A stretch of 64,000 bases of DNA, taken from assembly GCF_013407855.1 (NCBI RefSeq), contig NZ_JACBZH010000001.1:4588001-4652000 (forward strand), in the 5' to 3' direction. The stretch's first letter is position 1. Every line of letters starts with the position of its first letter. This document shows positions 35,946 through 46,311 of the stretch, in pieces. The notes under the pieces were generated by a model. That model was not told where the DNA came from. It worked only from the letters and a program-made list of their open reading frames with translations, and did not search any database. The translations under genes and the position numbers were made by a program. This stretch comes from Actinopolymorpha rutila. Lineage in GTDB: Bacteria; Actinomycetota; Actinomycetes; Propionibacteriales; Actinopolymorphaceae.

Positions 35946-36235
35946 CGCTCGAATCCCTTCCCGCGCGGGGAGAACCATGTCCTCGCGCAGTCACCGGGTG
36001 ACGGATGCCCAGCAGGCTACGGGTAAGCGGGTACGGACACCAGATGGAAACGGCAACGAAATGGTTCTGTTGCGTTCGCGGGAAAGACTCAGCAGCGCTG
36101 CCTTCGACCGGTATCGGATACGAATAGCGACCAACCGAAAGCAATTTGTGGACAATGGCCGATAGCGGCCGAGGTTCTGTTCGGAGAATGAACGCAGAAA
36201 GCGTTTCGATAAATAGGCCCGCGACCGGGCGCCGC
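35946..36235. promoter_or_regulatory. Intergenic region upstream of the ABC operon with operator-like palindrome
   Basis: This 290-bp stretch has no credible gene and is relatively AT-rich, consistent with the promoter of the binding-protein operon. GAAAGCGTTTC at 36197-36207 is an 11-bp near-palindrome with a central GC, like LacI-family operators, but it lies about 250 bp from the operon start. No convincing -10/-35 pair was identified. Confidence 0.3.
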
Positions 36236-37624
36236 TCAGGGCGCGAGCACCTTCCCGGGGTTGAGGATCCCGGCCGGGTCGAACAGCCGCTTCAGGTCGC
36301 GGTGCACCCGCTCCCCGACCGGCCCGAGCTCACGGGCCAGCCAGTCGCGCTTCAGTACGCCGACGCCGTGCTCACCGGTAACTGTGCCGCCCATCTCCAG
36401 GCCGATCCGCATGATCTCGTCGAACGCCCGGTCGGCGCGGCGTACCTGGTCGGCGTCGCCCGCGTCGAACATCACGCTGGGATGCAGGTTGCCGTCGCCG
36501 GCGTGGCCGACCGTGGCGATGGTGAGGTCGACCTCGGCGGCCACCTTCTCCACCTGGTGGATGAAGTCGGCCAGCCGGCTCAGCGGAACGCACACGTCGT
36601 CGGTCAGCCGCGAGCCCAACGACTCCAGGGCGTAGTGGGAGTCCCGGCGCGCGGTGAGCAGCATCTCCCCCTCGGCCAGGTCGTCGGCCTCCACCACGTC
36701 GAAACCGCCGGCCTCGGTGAAGATCGCCGCGATGGCGCCGATGTCGGCCGCGGCCCGGCCTGCGTCGGCGTCGGACTGCGCGATGAGCATCGCGGCGGCG
36801 TTCTCGGGCAGGCCCATGTTCCGGTAGTCGTTGGCCGCCCGCAGCGACGTCTGGTCCATGAACTCCAGCAGGCTCGGCACCAGACCCGCCGCGACCACCC
36901 GGGCCACCGCGTCACCGGCCGCCATCACCGTCGGGAAGAGACCCGCGACCGTGCGGGGCTCCTGTCCGGTCGGGCGCAACGCCAGCGTCGCCTCGGTGAC
37001 GACGCCGAGCGTGCCCTCCGAGCCGACGAACAGCCGGGTGAGGTCGTAGCCCGCCACCCCCTTGGCGGTCCGCCGTCCGGTGCGCAGCACCTCGCCGTCG
37101 GCTAGCACCACCTCCAGGCCGCGGACGAAGTCGGCGGTGACGCCGTACTTCACACAGCACAGCCCGCCGGCGTTCGTGGCCACGTTGCCGCCGAGGGTGG
37201 AGATCTCCCAGCTGGACGGGTCGGGCGGGTAGAACAGTCCGTGCTCGGCGACCGCCGCCGACAGCGCCGAGTTGAGGACACCGGGCTCGACCACCGCGAT
37301 CCGGTTCGGCGCGTCGATCTCGCGGATCGTGGTCATCTTCTCCAACGACAACACGACGCAGCCGTCGATCGCGTTGGCGCCGCCGGACAGGCCCGTGCGC
37401 CCGCCCTGCGGCACGACGGGGACCCCGAGGCTGGACGCGACCCGCAGGACGTGCTGCACGTGCTCGGTCGACCGGGCGAGCACACCGACCGCGGGTGTGC
37501 CGTACGGGCAGAACGTCGCCATGTCGTGCTGGTAGGACGCCAGCCGGTCCGGGTCGGTGACGACCGCCTCGTCCGGGAGCCCGGCCCGCAGGGCGGTGAT
37601 CAGGTCATCAGAGGTTTCCGCCAT
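36236..37624 (-). CDS. FAD-linked oxidase of the GlcD/D-lactate dehydrogenase type
   Basis: This 462-residue flavoprotein of the VAO fold has VVPQGGRTGLSGGANAIDGCVVLSL and the GLFYPPDPSSWEISTLGGNVATNAGG FAD-binding segments, and a C-terminal oxidase domain with IATVGHAGDGNLHP and GTVTGEHGVGVLKR. Relatives oxidise glycolate, D-lactate or D-2-hydroxyacids. The gene lies 24 bp after hppD on the same strand. Oxidation of an aromatic 2-hydroxyacid such as 4-hydroxyphenyllactate to the HPPD substrate would fit the context but is speculative. ATG 37624 has a TACCGT box 7 nt upstream. Confidence 0.9.
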   Translation of the reverse strand: MAETSDDLITALRAGLPDEAVVTDPDRLASYQHDMATFCPYGTPAVGVLARSTEHVQHVLRVASSLGVPVVPQGGRTGLSGGANAIDGCVVLSLEKMTTIREIDAPNRIAVVEPGVLNSALSAAVAEHGLFYPPDPSSWEISTLGGNVATNAGGLCCVKYGVTADFVRGLEVVLADGEVLRTGRRTAKGVAGYDLTRLFVGSEGTLGVVTEATLALRPTGQEPRTVAGLFPTVMAAGDAVARVVAAGLVPSLLEFMDQTSLRAANDYRNMGLPENAAAMLIAQSDADAGRAAADIGAIAAIFTEAGGFDVVEADDLAEGEMLLTARRDSHYALESLGSRLTDDVCVPLSRLADFIHQVEKVAAEVDLTIATVGHAGDGNLHPSVMFDAGDADQVRRADRAFDEIMRIGLEMGGTVTGEHGVGVLKRDWLARELGPVGERVHRDLKRLFDPAGILNPGKVLAP

Positions 37625-37631
37625 GCCCCAT

Positions 37632-37637
37632 ACGGTA
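37632..37637 (-). promoter_or_regulatory. Candidate -10 box (TACCGT) for the leaderless FAD oxidase mRNA
   Basis: TACCGT on the minus strand, then ATGGGGC, then ATG at 37624. It lies in the 24-bp gap after hppD, so the oxidase may have its own transcript. Confidence 0.5.
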
Positions 37638-37648
37638 CGGCGGAGAGG

Positions 37649-39569
<1,921 letters not shown>

Positions 39570-39601
39570 GGACAGCCGGCGACGCCGCGGGACCCCGGGG
39601 C

Positions 39602-41470
39602 TCAGGACCGCTTGACCGCCCAGGCTCGGATCATGTCGATGCGGGCCTGCAACTGCTCGGCGGTGGCCTGCACCGCCAGCGGTCCGCCGCACACCCGGCG
39701 CAGCTCGGCGTGCACCGCGCCGTGCGGCTGGCCCGTCCGGTGGTGCCAGGCGGCGACCAGGCCGTTGAGCTCCCGGCGCAGCACACCCAGCCGCTGGTAC
39801 GTCGCGCCGTCGGGTGCGCCGGAGCCGCCCGCGGACTCCTCGGCCACCGGCGGCGGCACCGAACCGACAGCCCCGGACGAGGACGCGGAGGACACCGAGC
39901 CGGACCTGGTCGTCGACGTCGGCGCGTCGGAACCGTTGCCCGAGCGGCGCCGGCGCAGCAACTCGCGCATCTGGTCGGGTTCGAGCAGCCCAGGGATGCC
40001 GAGGAACTCCGTCTCGTCCTCCCCCAGCTCCCCGCCGAACTCGTTGCCGTCGTACACCAGCCGGTCGAATGCCGCCTCCGACCCGATCGCCTGGTAGCGC
40101 TGGTCCTCCAGCAGGTCGGCGCCGGTCTCGCCGCGGGCCGCCTCGGCCAGCAGATCCTCCTCGGCGGCGAAGATGTCGTCCTCGTCCTTCACCGCCCGGC
40201 CCAGCGCGTGGTCACGCAGAACCTCCATCTCAGCGGCGTACTGCAGCAGGATCGGGACCGTCGGCAGGAACAGCGACGCGGTCTCACCCCGCCGCCGGGC
40301 ACGGACGAAACGGCCCACCGCCTGGGCGAAGAACAACGGCGTCTGGGTGGCGGTGGCGTACACGCCGACGGCCAGCCGGGGCACGTCGACGCCCTCGCTC
40401 ACCATCCGGACGGCGACCATCCACCTGCTGTCGTTCTCGGCGAACTGCCCGATCCGCTTGCTCGCCGTGGACTCGTCCGACAGCACGACGGTGGGCTTCT
40501 CGCCGGCGACCTGGCCGAGGATCTTGGCGTACGCGCGGGCGGTCTCCTGGTCGGTGGCGATCACCAGGCCGCCGGCGTCGGGGACGTGCCGGCGTACCTC
40601 CGTGAGCCGGGTGTCCGCGGCCCGCAGGACGGTCTGGATCCAGTCGCCGGCCGGGTCGAGCGCGGTCCGCCAGGCCTGGGCCGCGAGGTCCTTTGTGAGC
40701 GGGGTGCCCAGCCGGACGTGCATCTCGTCACCGGCGCTGGTCCGCCAGCGCATGTCACCGGAGTACGCCAGGAACAGCACCGGCCGGACCACACCGTCGG
40801 CCAGGGCGCGTCCGTAGCCGTAGCCGTAGTCGGCCTCGCTGCGCGGGACGCCCTCGGTGTCCGGGGCGTAGGTGACGAACGGGATGGGGTTGGCGTCGCT
40901 GCGAAACGGCGTACCGGTGAGGGACAGTCGCCGGGTGGCCGGCTCGAACGCCTCGCGGACCGACTCGCCCCAGGTGAGCGCGTCGCCTGCGTGGTGGATC
41001 TCGTCCAGGATCACCATCGTCTTGAACCGCTCGCAGCGCACCCGCAGCGCCTGGGTCGCCGCCGCCACCCCGGCGTAGGTGACCACGACACCGTGGAAGT
41101 CCCGACTGGTACGCCCCCCGCGCCCGGCGAACGCCGGGTCCAGGGCGATGTCGCCGCGCGCGGCCGCGTCGGCCCACTGGCGCTTGAGGTGGTCGGTCGG
41201 GGTGACCACGATGACCTTCTCGACGATCCGCCGGGCGAGCAGGTCCGCCGCGATGGTGAGGGCGAACGCCGTCTTGCCCGCTCCTGGTGTCGCGACCGCG
41301 AGATAGTCGCGCGGGCTGCGGGTGCTGTAGGCGTCGAACGCCTCCTGCTGCCAGGCGCGCAGCCGGCCCCAGGGTCCGACGGTGCTGGCGGCTCCGGCGC
41401 CGGCGACTCCGGGGTTTCCGGTGCCTGGGGCTACTCGAGGGGTGTCGGTCGTCGAGGCGGGCGTGCTCAC
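39602..41470 (-). CDS. DEAD/DEAH-box helicase (superfamily 2)
   Basis: This is a 622-residue SF2 helicase. Motif I is ATPGAGKTAFA, motif II DEIHH, motif III LTGTPFRSD, and motifs V and VI lie in MVSEGVDVPRLAVGVYAT and QAVGRFVRARR. The C-terminal 150 residues hold a Ser/Thr-rich linker and a helical end. The type occurs widely in actinobacteria near DUF3039 genes, as here (42644); its biological role is not settled. GTG 41470 follows AGGGAAG. The longer frame to 41848 is GC-rich noise. Confidence 0.88.
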   Translation of the reverse strand: MSTPASTTDTPRVAPGTGNPGVAGAGAASTVGPWGRLRAWQQEAFDAYSTRSPRDYLAVATPGAGKTAFALTIAADLLARRIVEKVIVVTPTDHLKRQWADAAARGDIALDPAFAGRGGRTSRDFHGVVVTYAGVAAATQALRVRCERFKTMVILDEIHHAGDALTWGESVREAFEPATRRLSLTGTPFRSDANPIPFVTYAPDTEGVPRSEADYGYGYGRALADGVVRPVLFLAYSGDMRWRTSAGDEMHVRLGTPLTKDLAAQAWRTALDPAGDWIQTVLRAADTRLTEVRRHVPDAGGLVIATDQETARAYAKILGQVAGEKPTVVLSDESTASKRIGQFAENDSRWMVAVRMVSEGVDVPRLAVGVYATATQTPLFFAQAVGRFVRARRRGETASLFLPTVPILLQYAAEMEVLRDHALGRAVKDEDDIFAAEEDLLAEAARGETGADLLEDQRYQAIGSEAAFDRLVYDGNEFGGELGEDETEFLGIPGLLEPDQMRELLRRRRSGNGSDAPTSTTRSGSVSSASSSGAVGSVPPPVAEESAGGSGAPDGATYQRLGVLRRELNGLVAAWHHRTGQPHGAVHAELRRVCGGPLAVQATAEQLQARIDMIRAWAVKRS

Positions 41471-41738
41471 GTCTTCCCTTCCGCATGGACGAACTCCGAC
41501 CCGCGACATTAGCTTGATCGCCGGTCGTTTCGGGCCAGGCCCACACGCATCGGGACAACAACCCTGGTGATAGGGCGAACGGCGTGTCGCACCGGTCGGC
41601 TCGTCCCGGTTTCGACGGGTAGGACACCCTTCTCCCGTTATCGATCGGTTACCGAACCGTGAGCATGTCTCCCACCCAGGCTTGACCAATCTGTGACCAT
41701 CGGGAAACTCCAAGTGGGGAATATCGACCCCAGCGCCA

Positions 41739-41778
41739 GGTGCCGGCGCGCTCGGAATCGGGGGCGCGCGCCGGCACC
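41739..41778 (+). promoter_or_regulatory. 13-bp-stem hairpin upstream of the first small paralogue
   Basis: GGTGCCGGCGCGC (41739-41751) and GCGCGCCGGCACC (41766-41778) are perfectly complementary with a 14-nt loop. The hairpin ends 47 bp before the ATG at 41826 and may be a terminator, attenuator or operator. It is followed by an imperfect 10-bp direct repeat, GGTCGAACGG. The rest of 41471-41825 shows no gene. Confidence 0.5.
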
Positions 41779-41825
41779 CTCGGCAAGGTCGAACGGGGTC
41801 GAACGGGGTCGATGAGGGAGCAGCG

Positions 41826-42155
41826 ATGGTCGATGGCGACGGGTCCACTTCGGACGGTCGGCAGGTTCCGATCCCCCAGCGAGGTCTGGTGGAAACCGCC
41901 CGTAGGCTCGTCGGCCACGTGGCGTCCCGCCTGCCCGGCCTGGACGCCGACCTCGGTCAGCGCAACGCCTGGGAGGCCGTGTGTGCCGACCTCCAGCGCC
42001 GCCAGCAGTGGAACGACGTCGTCGAACTCGCCGTGAACGCCGGGCGTCGGCCCGCGCGGCGCCGGCACGCGCCGCCCACACAGCGCTCGACCTCCACGTC
42101 GGCGGGTCCGCCGTCCTCGGCCCGGGCGGCCCGCCGCGCGCCCGACCAGTCGTAG
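41826..42155 (+). CDS. Small protein with RNAWEAVCAD motif, copy 1
   Basis: I do not recognise a named family. The 109-residue product has a helical N-terminal half (RGLVETARRLVGHVASRLPG) leading to QRNAWEAVCADLQRRQQW, then a Pro/Arg/Ser-rich tail that is probably disordered. GAGGGAG stands before the ATG at 41826. The gene at 42348 encodes the same core at protein and DNA level, so both are real genes from a duplication. The pair lies divergent from the helicase gene. Confidence 0.65.
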   Translation: MVDGDGSTSDGRQVPIPQRGLVETARRLVGHVASRLPGLDADLGQRNAWEAVCADLQRRQQWNDVVELAVNAGRRPARRRHAPPTQRSTSTSAGPPSSARAARRAPDQS

Positions 42156-42347
42156 GGCGGTTCCGCGACGCTCCCGAGCCGGCCGCGTCGTCGGCCGTCC
42201 GCGAGCCGTCCGATGGATGCCGACAACCGTCGACCGGCATTGACCTGCCGGCAACCAGCACGCAACACAACCTGCGCATCCTCGTGGGGAGAACACCCCC
42301 GGATCGCGTCCGGCGGCCGTCCGCCGCCGGAGCAGCGAGGAGCCAGC

Positions 42348-42593
42348 ATGAGCAGCCGGGCGACGTCCCCCGAGCCGGTCGCCGCGTACGCGCAGCCCGG
42401 ACCGCCCCCGCTCGTACGGGGAGCACGGTCGGTGGTGGGCCGGATCGCCGCGCTGCTCGCGACCGACGCCGACGTCGCCAGGCGTAACGCCTGGGAGGCG
42501 GTCTGTGCGGACCAGGAACGCCGTCGTCAGTGGGTGGAAGCGGGATGCGAAAAGCTGACGCCGATCACCCAAAGGCGGCACTCGGCCGGTTGA
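42348..42593 (+). CDS. Small protein with RNAWEAVCAD motif, copy 2
   Basis: This 81-residue product is a paralogue of the protein at 41826: VRGARSVVGRIAALL aligns with VETARRLVGHVASRL, and ARRNAWEAVCADQERRRQW with QRNAWEAVCADLQRRQQW. The N terminus (MSSRATSPEPVAAYAQPGPP) and the short tail differ. ATG 42348 has GAGGAG at a good distance; the longer frame from 42213 is not supported. The function is unknown. A hairpin at 42610-42629 follows the stop. Confidence 0.65.
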   Translation: MSSRATSPEPVAAYAQPGPPPLVRGARSVVGRIAALLATDADVARRNAWEAVCADQERRRQWVEAGCEKLTPITQRRHSAG

Positions 42594-42609
42594 GCACAGC
42601 CGATCAGCG

Positions 42610-42629
42610 GGTCCTGCCCGAGCAGGACC
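42610..42629. terminator. Hairpin between convergent small gene and DUF3039 gene
   Basis: GGTCCTGC (42610-42617), loop CCGA, GCAGGACC (42622-42629): a perfect 8-bp stem in the 50-bp gap between convergent genes. It could end both transcripts. Confidence 0.6.
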
Positions 42630-42643
42630 GGCCGGTCAGCGGA

Positions 42644-42916
42644 TCAGTCGTCGCCCTCGCCGTCACCGCCGCCGGGCGGGAGGCCTTCCCAGATCTCCTT
42701 GCACTCCGGGCAGACGGGAAACCGCTCCGGGTCGCGGCTGGGCACCCAGACCTTGCCGCACAGCGCGATCACGGGCGTGCCCGTGACCATGGCCTCGACA
42801 AGCTTCTCCTTGGGTACGTAATGGGAGAACCGCTCGTGATCGCCGTCGTCACCGTGTGAGGGCACCGTGCGGGTGTCCTCGACGGTCTGCGCACCGGGGC
42901 TCAGTTGCGTACTCAC
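42644..42916 (-). CDS. DUF3039 domain protein
   Basis: This 90-residue protein has the segment HYVPKEKLVEAMVTGTPVIALCGKVWVPSRDP and then PVCPECKEIW; the Cys residues (one in ALCGK, two in CPEC) suggest a zinc knuckle. The tail is acidic and Gly-rich. The function is unknown. DUF3039 genes are typical actinobacterial neighbours of the helicase at 39602. GTG 42916 is preceded by TAGACT and 7 nt, so the message is probably leaderless. Confidence 0.88.
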   Translation of the reverse strand: MSTQLSPGAQTVEDTRTVPSHGDDGDHERFSHYVPKEKLVEAMVTGTPVIALCGKVWVPSRDPERFPVCPECKEIWEGLPPGGGDGEGDD

Positions 42917-42923
42917 CCGGCGC

Positions 42924-42929
42924 AGTCTA
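42924..42929 (-). promoter_or_regulatory. Candidate -10 box (TAGACT) for leaderless DUF3039 mRNA
   Basis: TAGACT on the minus strand, then GCGCCGG, then GTG at 42916. Confidence 0.55.
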
Positions 42930-42987
42930 GACGCTCCCCTCCCCCGCGCACACCGTCCTGCCATGATCCACCGGGCATACCGGCCGG

Positions 42988-43551
42988 TCAGTTCAGGGAC
43001 GGGTCCTCGGGGAACGTCGCGACCAGGGCGAGCTCGTCCGGCTGCCGGCGCAGCACCCGCCGCCACAGCCCTTCGGGGTCGGTGGTGAACGCGTCGCCGG
43101 GCTCGGCGTCCACGACGTACCACCCGCCCTCCTTGACCTCGGCCTCCAGCTGGCCGGGCGACCAGCCGGAGTAACCGGCGAACATCCGCATGCTGCGGAC
43201 CCCGCCGGCCAGCAGCTCCGGAGGGGTGTCCAGGTCGACCAGACCGAGGTGACCGTGCAGCCGCCGCCACCCGAGCGGCTCGGCCTCGCCGCCGGCGGGC
43301 ACCTCCGCCAGCGCCAGCGCGGAGTCGGTGGCCACCGGGCCGCCGTGGAAGAGCACGTCCGGCGGGCAGACCAGGTCGTTCCACTGGGCAAGGACAGAGG
43401 TGACGGGCAGCTCGCTGGGCCGGTTGACCAGCACCCCGAGCGCGCCGTCGTGGTCGTGGTCGAGGACCAGGACGACACCTCGGGCGAAGTTGGGGTCGGT
43501 CAGCGCGGGCGTCGCGACCAGCAGCTGCCCGGTGTAGTAGTCCCCGCTCAT
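42988..43551 (-). CDS. YqgE/AlgH family protein
   Basis: This 187-residue protein has the family start YYTGQLLVATPALTDPNFARGVVLVLDHDHDGALGVLVNRP and the later segments VLFHGGPVATDSAL, MFAGYSGWSPGQLEAE and GGWYVVDA. The biochemical function of the family is not firmly known. ATG 43551 follows GAGGA. It lies 4 bp after the VanZ-like gene, so the two are probably co-transcribed with the malic enzyme gene further upstream. Confidence 0.93.
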   Translation of the reverse strand: MSGDYYTGQLLVATPALTDPNFARGVVLVLDHDHDGALGVLVNRPSELPVTSVLAQWNDLVCPPDVLFHGGPVATDSALALAEVPAGGEAEPLGWRRLHGHLGLVDLDTPPELLAGGVRSMRMFAGYSGWSPGQLEAEVKEGGWYVVDAEPGDAFTTDPEGLWRRVLRRQPDELALVATFPEDPSLN

Positions 43552-43555
43552 GTCC

Positions 43556-44029
43556 TCATGATCCCGCGTCCGGTGCCGTCGTACGAGTGTCTCCGCCGTC
43601 CCGGGCCGGCACATCGTCCGCGGCAGACCGATCCTTCCCCGCGGACCGGCTCTTCACCGCGGGCTGCCTTCCGGCGGCGGAGCGACGGCCGGCAGCGGCG
43701 ATGGCCAGGCCGACCGTGACCCCGACCAGATCGGCGAGTACGTCGAACGGGTCACCCTCGCGGTGCGCCATCAGGGTTCCCTGGACGATCTCGCTGCTGA
43801 CCGCGTGCAGCGCGAGGATCCCGGCCAGCCAGCGCACCGGGACACCGGCGCGCGCGCCGGTCCAGGCCACCGAGGTGAAGGTCGCGAAATGCGCCACCTT
43901 GTCGGCATAGCTGAACGACAGGTCCGGGCCGGGCTCGGTGGGCGCGTACAACCCGTAGAGGTTGAGCACACACGCCAGCCCGAACGCCACCCACCAGGCG
44001 ACGCCGGCCACCCCCGTGAGCCGGCGCAT
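43556..44029 (-). CDS. VanZ-like membrane protein
   Basis: This 157-residue protein has three or four hydrophobic segments in the first 110 residues. The segment SYADKVAHFATFTSVAW and the later SSEIVQGTLMAHREGDPFDVLADLVGV are typical of the VanZ-like group. The C-terminal 45 residues are charged and low-complexity. VanZ itself gives low-level teicoplanin resistance, but most relatives are uncharacterised. The start shares a base with the malic enzyme stop (TGATG). Confidence 0.8.
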   Translation of the reverse strand: MRRLTGVAGVAWWVAFGLACVLNLYGLYAPTEPGPDLSFSYADKVAHFATFTSVAWTGARAGVPVRWLAGILALHAVSSEIVQGTLMAHREGDPFDVLADLVGVTVGLAIAAAGRRSAAGRQPAVKSRSAGKDRSAADDVPARDGGDTRTTAPDAGS

Positions 44030-45423
44030 CAGTGGCTGGAGGCGGCCACCGCGTCACGCACCGCGGCCGCGACGGCGTTGTGCACGTCCGGGTGGAAGAC
44101 GCTCGGGATCACGTAGTTGGCGTTGAGCTGATCTTCGGTGACGACGTTCGCGATCGCCTGGGCGGCGGCCAGCAGCATGGTCTCGTCGACGTGGTGGCTC
44201 TGGGCGTCGAGCAGGCCGCGGAAGACGCCGGGGAACGCCAGCACGTTGTTGATCTGGTTGGGGTAGTCGCTGCGGCCGGTGGCCACGACGCTGGCGTGCT
44301 CGCGGGCCTCCGCCGGGTCGACCTCCGGGTCGGGGTTGGCCAGCGCGAAGACGATCGCGCCCTTGTTCATGGTCGCCACGTCGGCTCCGGCCAGGACGTT
44401 GGGCGCCGAGACGCCGACGAACACGTCGGCCCCGACGACCGCGCCGTGCAGGTCACCGGCGTAGTGCGCCTGGTTGGTGTGCTCGGCGATCCAGCGCAGC
44501 TCCGGCGACAGCCCTTCGCGGCGCGCGTGGATAACGCCATCGATGTCGGCGACCAGGACGTCCTTGGCGCCGGCGGCCAGCAGCAACCGCAGGATCGCGC
44601 TCCCGGCCGCACCCGCACCGGACATCACGATCCGCACGTGGGCGAGATCCTTGCCGACGATCCGCAGGGCGTTGGTCAGCGCCGCCAGGACGACGATCGC
44701 GGTGCCGTGCTGGTCGTCGTGGAAGACCGGGATGTCGAGCAGTTCGCGCAGCCGGCGTTCGACCTCGAAGCAGCGCGGGGCGGAGATGTCCTCCAGGTTG
44801 ATCCCGGCGAAGCCGGGGGCGATGCTGCGGACGACCTCGACGATCGTGTCGACGTCCTGGGTGTCCAGGCACAGCGGCCAGGCATCGATGCCGGCGAACC
44901 GCTTGAACAGCGCCGCCTTGCCCTCCATCACCGGCAACGCGGCGTGCGGGCCGATGTTGCCCAGGCCGAGCACCGCGGACCCGTCGCTGACCACCGCGAC
45001 GGAGTTGCGCTTGATCGTCAGCCGGCGGGCGTCGTCGGGGTTGGCGGCGATCGCCATCGACACCCGGGCCACGCCGGGGGTGTAGATCATCGAAAGGTCG
45101 TCGCGGTTGCGGATCGGGTGCTTGGCCTGCATCTCGATCTTGCCGCCGAGGTGCATGAGGAAGGTGCGGTCGGACACCTTGTGGATCGCGACGCCGGCGA
45201 CCTGGCGCAGCACCTCGACCAAGCGGTCGGCGTGCGCGGTGTCGGTGGCGGCGCAGGTGACGTCGATCCGCAGCCGCTCGTGCCCGGACGCGGTGACGTC
45301 GAGGGCGGTGATGGTGCCGCCCTCGTGCTCGACGGCGGCAGTGAGTTCACTCACCGCCCGTCCGCCGGCAGGCACCTCGAGTCGCACGGTGATGGAGTAC
45401 GAAGCACTCGGCACCGAAGTCAC
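44029..45423 (-). CDS. NAD(P)-dependent malic enzyme with N-terminal ACT-like domain
   Basis: It decarboxylates malate to pyruvate with reduction of NAD(P). Residues 1-85 look like an ACT regulatory domain (SITVRLEVPAGGRAVSELTAAVE). The catalytic part has SMIYTPGVARV, the lysine and metal region GKAALFKRFAGIDA and FAGINLEDISAPRCFEVE, PVFHDDQHGTAIV, and the Rossmann motif VMSGAGAAGSAI. The 464-residue length fits the ACT-containing group of actinobacteria. GTG 45423 follows GAGGAG. A strong palindrome lies 21 bp upstream of the start. Confidence 0.94.
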   Translation of the reverse strand: MTSVPSASYSITVRLEVPAGGRAVSELTAAVEHEGGTITALDVTASGHERLRIDVTCAATDTAHADRLVEVLRQVAGVAIHKVSDRTFLMHLGGKIEMQAKHPIRNRDDLSMIYTPGVARVSMAIAANPDDARRLTIKRNSVAVVSDGSAVLGLGNIGPHAALPVMEGKAALFKRFAGIDAWPLCLDTQDVDTIVEVVRSIAPGFAGINLEDISAPRCFEVERRLRELLDIPVFHDDQHGTAIVVLAALTNALRIVGKDLAHVRIVMSGAGAAGSAILRLLLAAGAKDVLVADIDGVIHARREGLSPELRWIAEHTNQAHYAGDLHGAVVGADVFVGVSAPNVLAGADVATMNKGAIVFALANPDPEVDPAEAREHASVVATGRSDYPNQINNVLAFPGVFRGLLDAQSHHVDETMLLAAAQAIANVVTEDQLNANYVIPSVFHPDVHNAVAAAVRDAVAASSH

Positions 45424-45443
45424 GTCCGCTCCTCACGATCGCC

Positions 45444-45475
45444 AGACCGTCCGGACGTCCATGTCCGGACGGTCT
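45444..45475 (-). promoter_or_regulatory. Perfect 13-bp inverted repeat before the malic enzyme gene
   Basis: AGACCGTCCGGAC (45444-45456) and GTCCGGACGGTCT (45463-45475) flank GTCCAT. The repeat lies 48 bp after the stop of the ABC permease gene and 21 bp before the malic enzyme start on the same strand. It may terminate the ABC operon, act as an operator, or do both. No T-run follows on the minus strand. Confidence 0.6.
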
Positions 45476-45522
45476 CACCTTAGGCCCCGGGAGGCACCGG
45501 AGCACCGGGGCACCGGTGAGGC

Positions 45523-46311
45523 TCAGGCGTCGCGTTTGTGGAACAGCGCCGTCGCGGCGGCGAGCACGGCGGCCACCCAGGCGGTGAAGGTGAGGCTGCT
45601 GGCCAGGCGGCTCGGCAGGTCGGCGACCCGCGGTCTGTCGCTGCCGAGGTCGTTCATGGTCTGGGACATGGCGTTGCCTGCCGTGAACGGCAGGTAGTGG
45701 ACGTACCCCCGCAGCGACTCCAGCGCGGGGATCATGGTGAGCGCGGTGAGCAGCGGCTCCACGACCAGGGGGACGACGAAGAGCAGCACCATCGCCGCCG
45801 GCAGGTTGCGCAGCAGGCCGCCCAGACCGAGGCCGAGCAGACCCCACAGCACGACGAACCCGAGGTAGCCACCCAGCGCCGGGCCGACGGGCGCGTCGAA
45901 CAGCGGCAGCGACTGGCCCGACAACACCCTGGCCACCGCCCAGTTCAGCGCCACGCTGACCACGGCCACCACCAGCGACAAGCCGATCACCATCGCGGCC
46001 TTGGCGAGCACGAGCGAGCCGCGCCGGGGCACCGCGGTCAGGGTGGGCAGGATCGTTCCGTGGCGGTACTCGTGGCCGAACGCGAAGACACCGACGATCC
46101 CCATGAACACCGCAGTGAAGGGCAGCGGGCTGAACGCGGACCCGCCGGTGAGGATCACCCCGGCCATCTCGGCGCTGATCGTGTTCTCCCGGCCGAAGTA
46201 CGCGACCACACCGGCGACCCCGGCGCTCAGCAGCAGGGCCAGGGCGGTGAGCCAGTACGTGGAGCGGATGGTGCGGATCCGGATCCACTCGAACCGCAGG
46301 GCGTCGATCAT
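45523..46311 (-). CDS. ABC-2 type exporter permease
   Basis: This 262-residue membrane protein has about six hydrophobic segments. It begins MIDALRFEWIRIRTIRSTYW, followed by a helix, and has the FAFGHEYRHGTILPTLTAVPRRG loop common in ABC-2 permeases of drug or bacteriocin-immunity type exporters. ATG 46311 overlaps the ATPase stop by 4 bp. The cargo is unknown. Confidence 0.85.
   Translation of the reverse strand: MIDALRFEWIRIRTIRSTYWLTALALLLSAGVAGVVAYFGRENTISAEMAGVILTGGSAFSPLPFTAVFMGIVGVFAFGHEYRHGTILPTLTAVPRRGSLVLAKAAMVIGLSLVVAVVSVALNWAVARVLSGQSLPLFDAPVGPALGGYLGFVVLWGLLGLGLGGLLRNLPAAMVLLFVVPLVVEPLLTALTMIPALESLRGYVHYLPFTAGNAMSQTMNDLGSDRPRVADLPSRLASSLTFTAWVAAVLAAATALFHKRDA

Noticed and set aside
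42156..42347. Upstream start at 42213 for the second small paralogue
   Set aside because: The added residues match nothing in the first copy, while ATG 42348 has a strong ribosome binding site.
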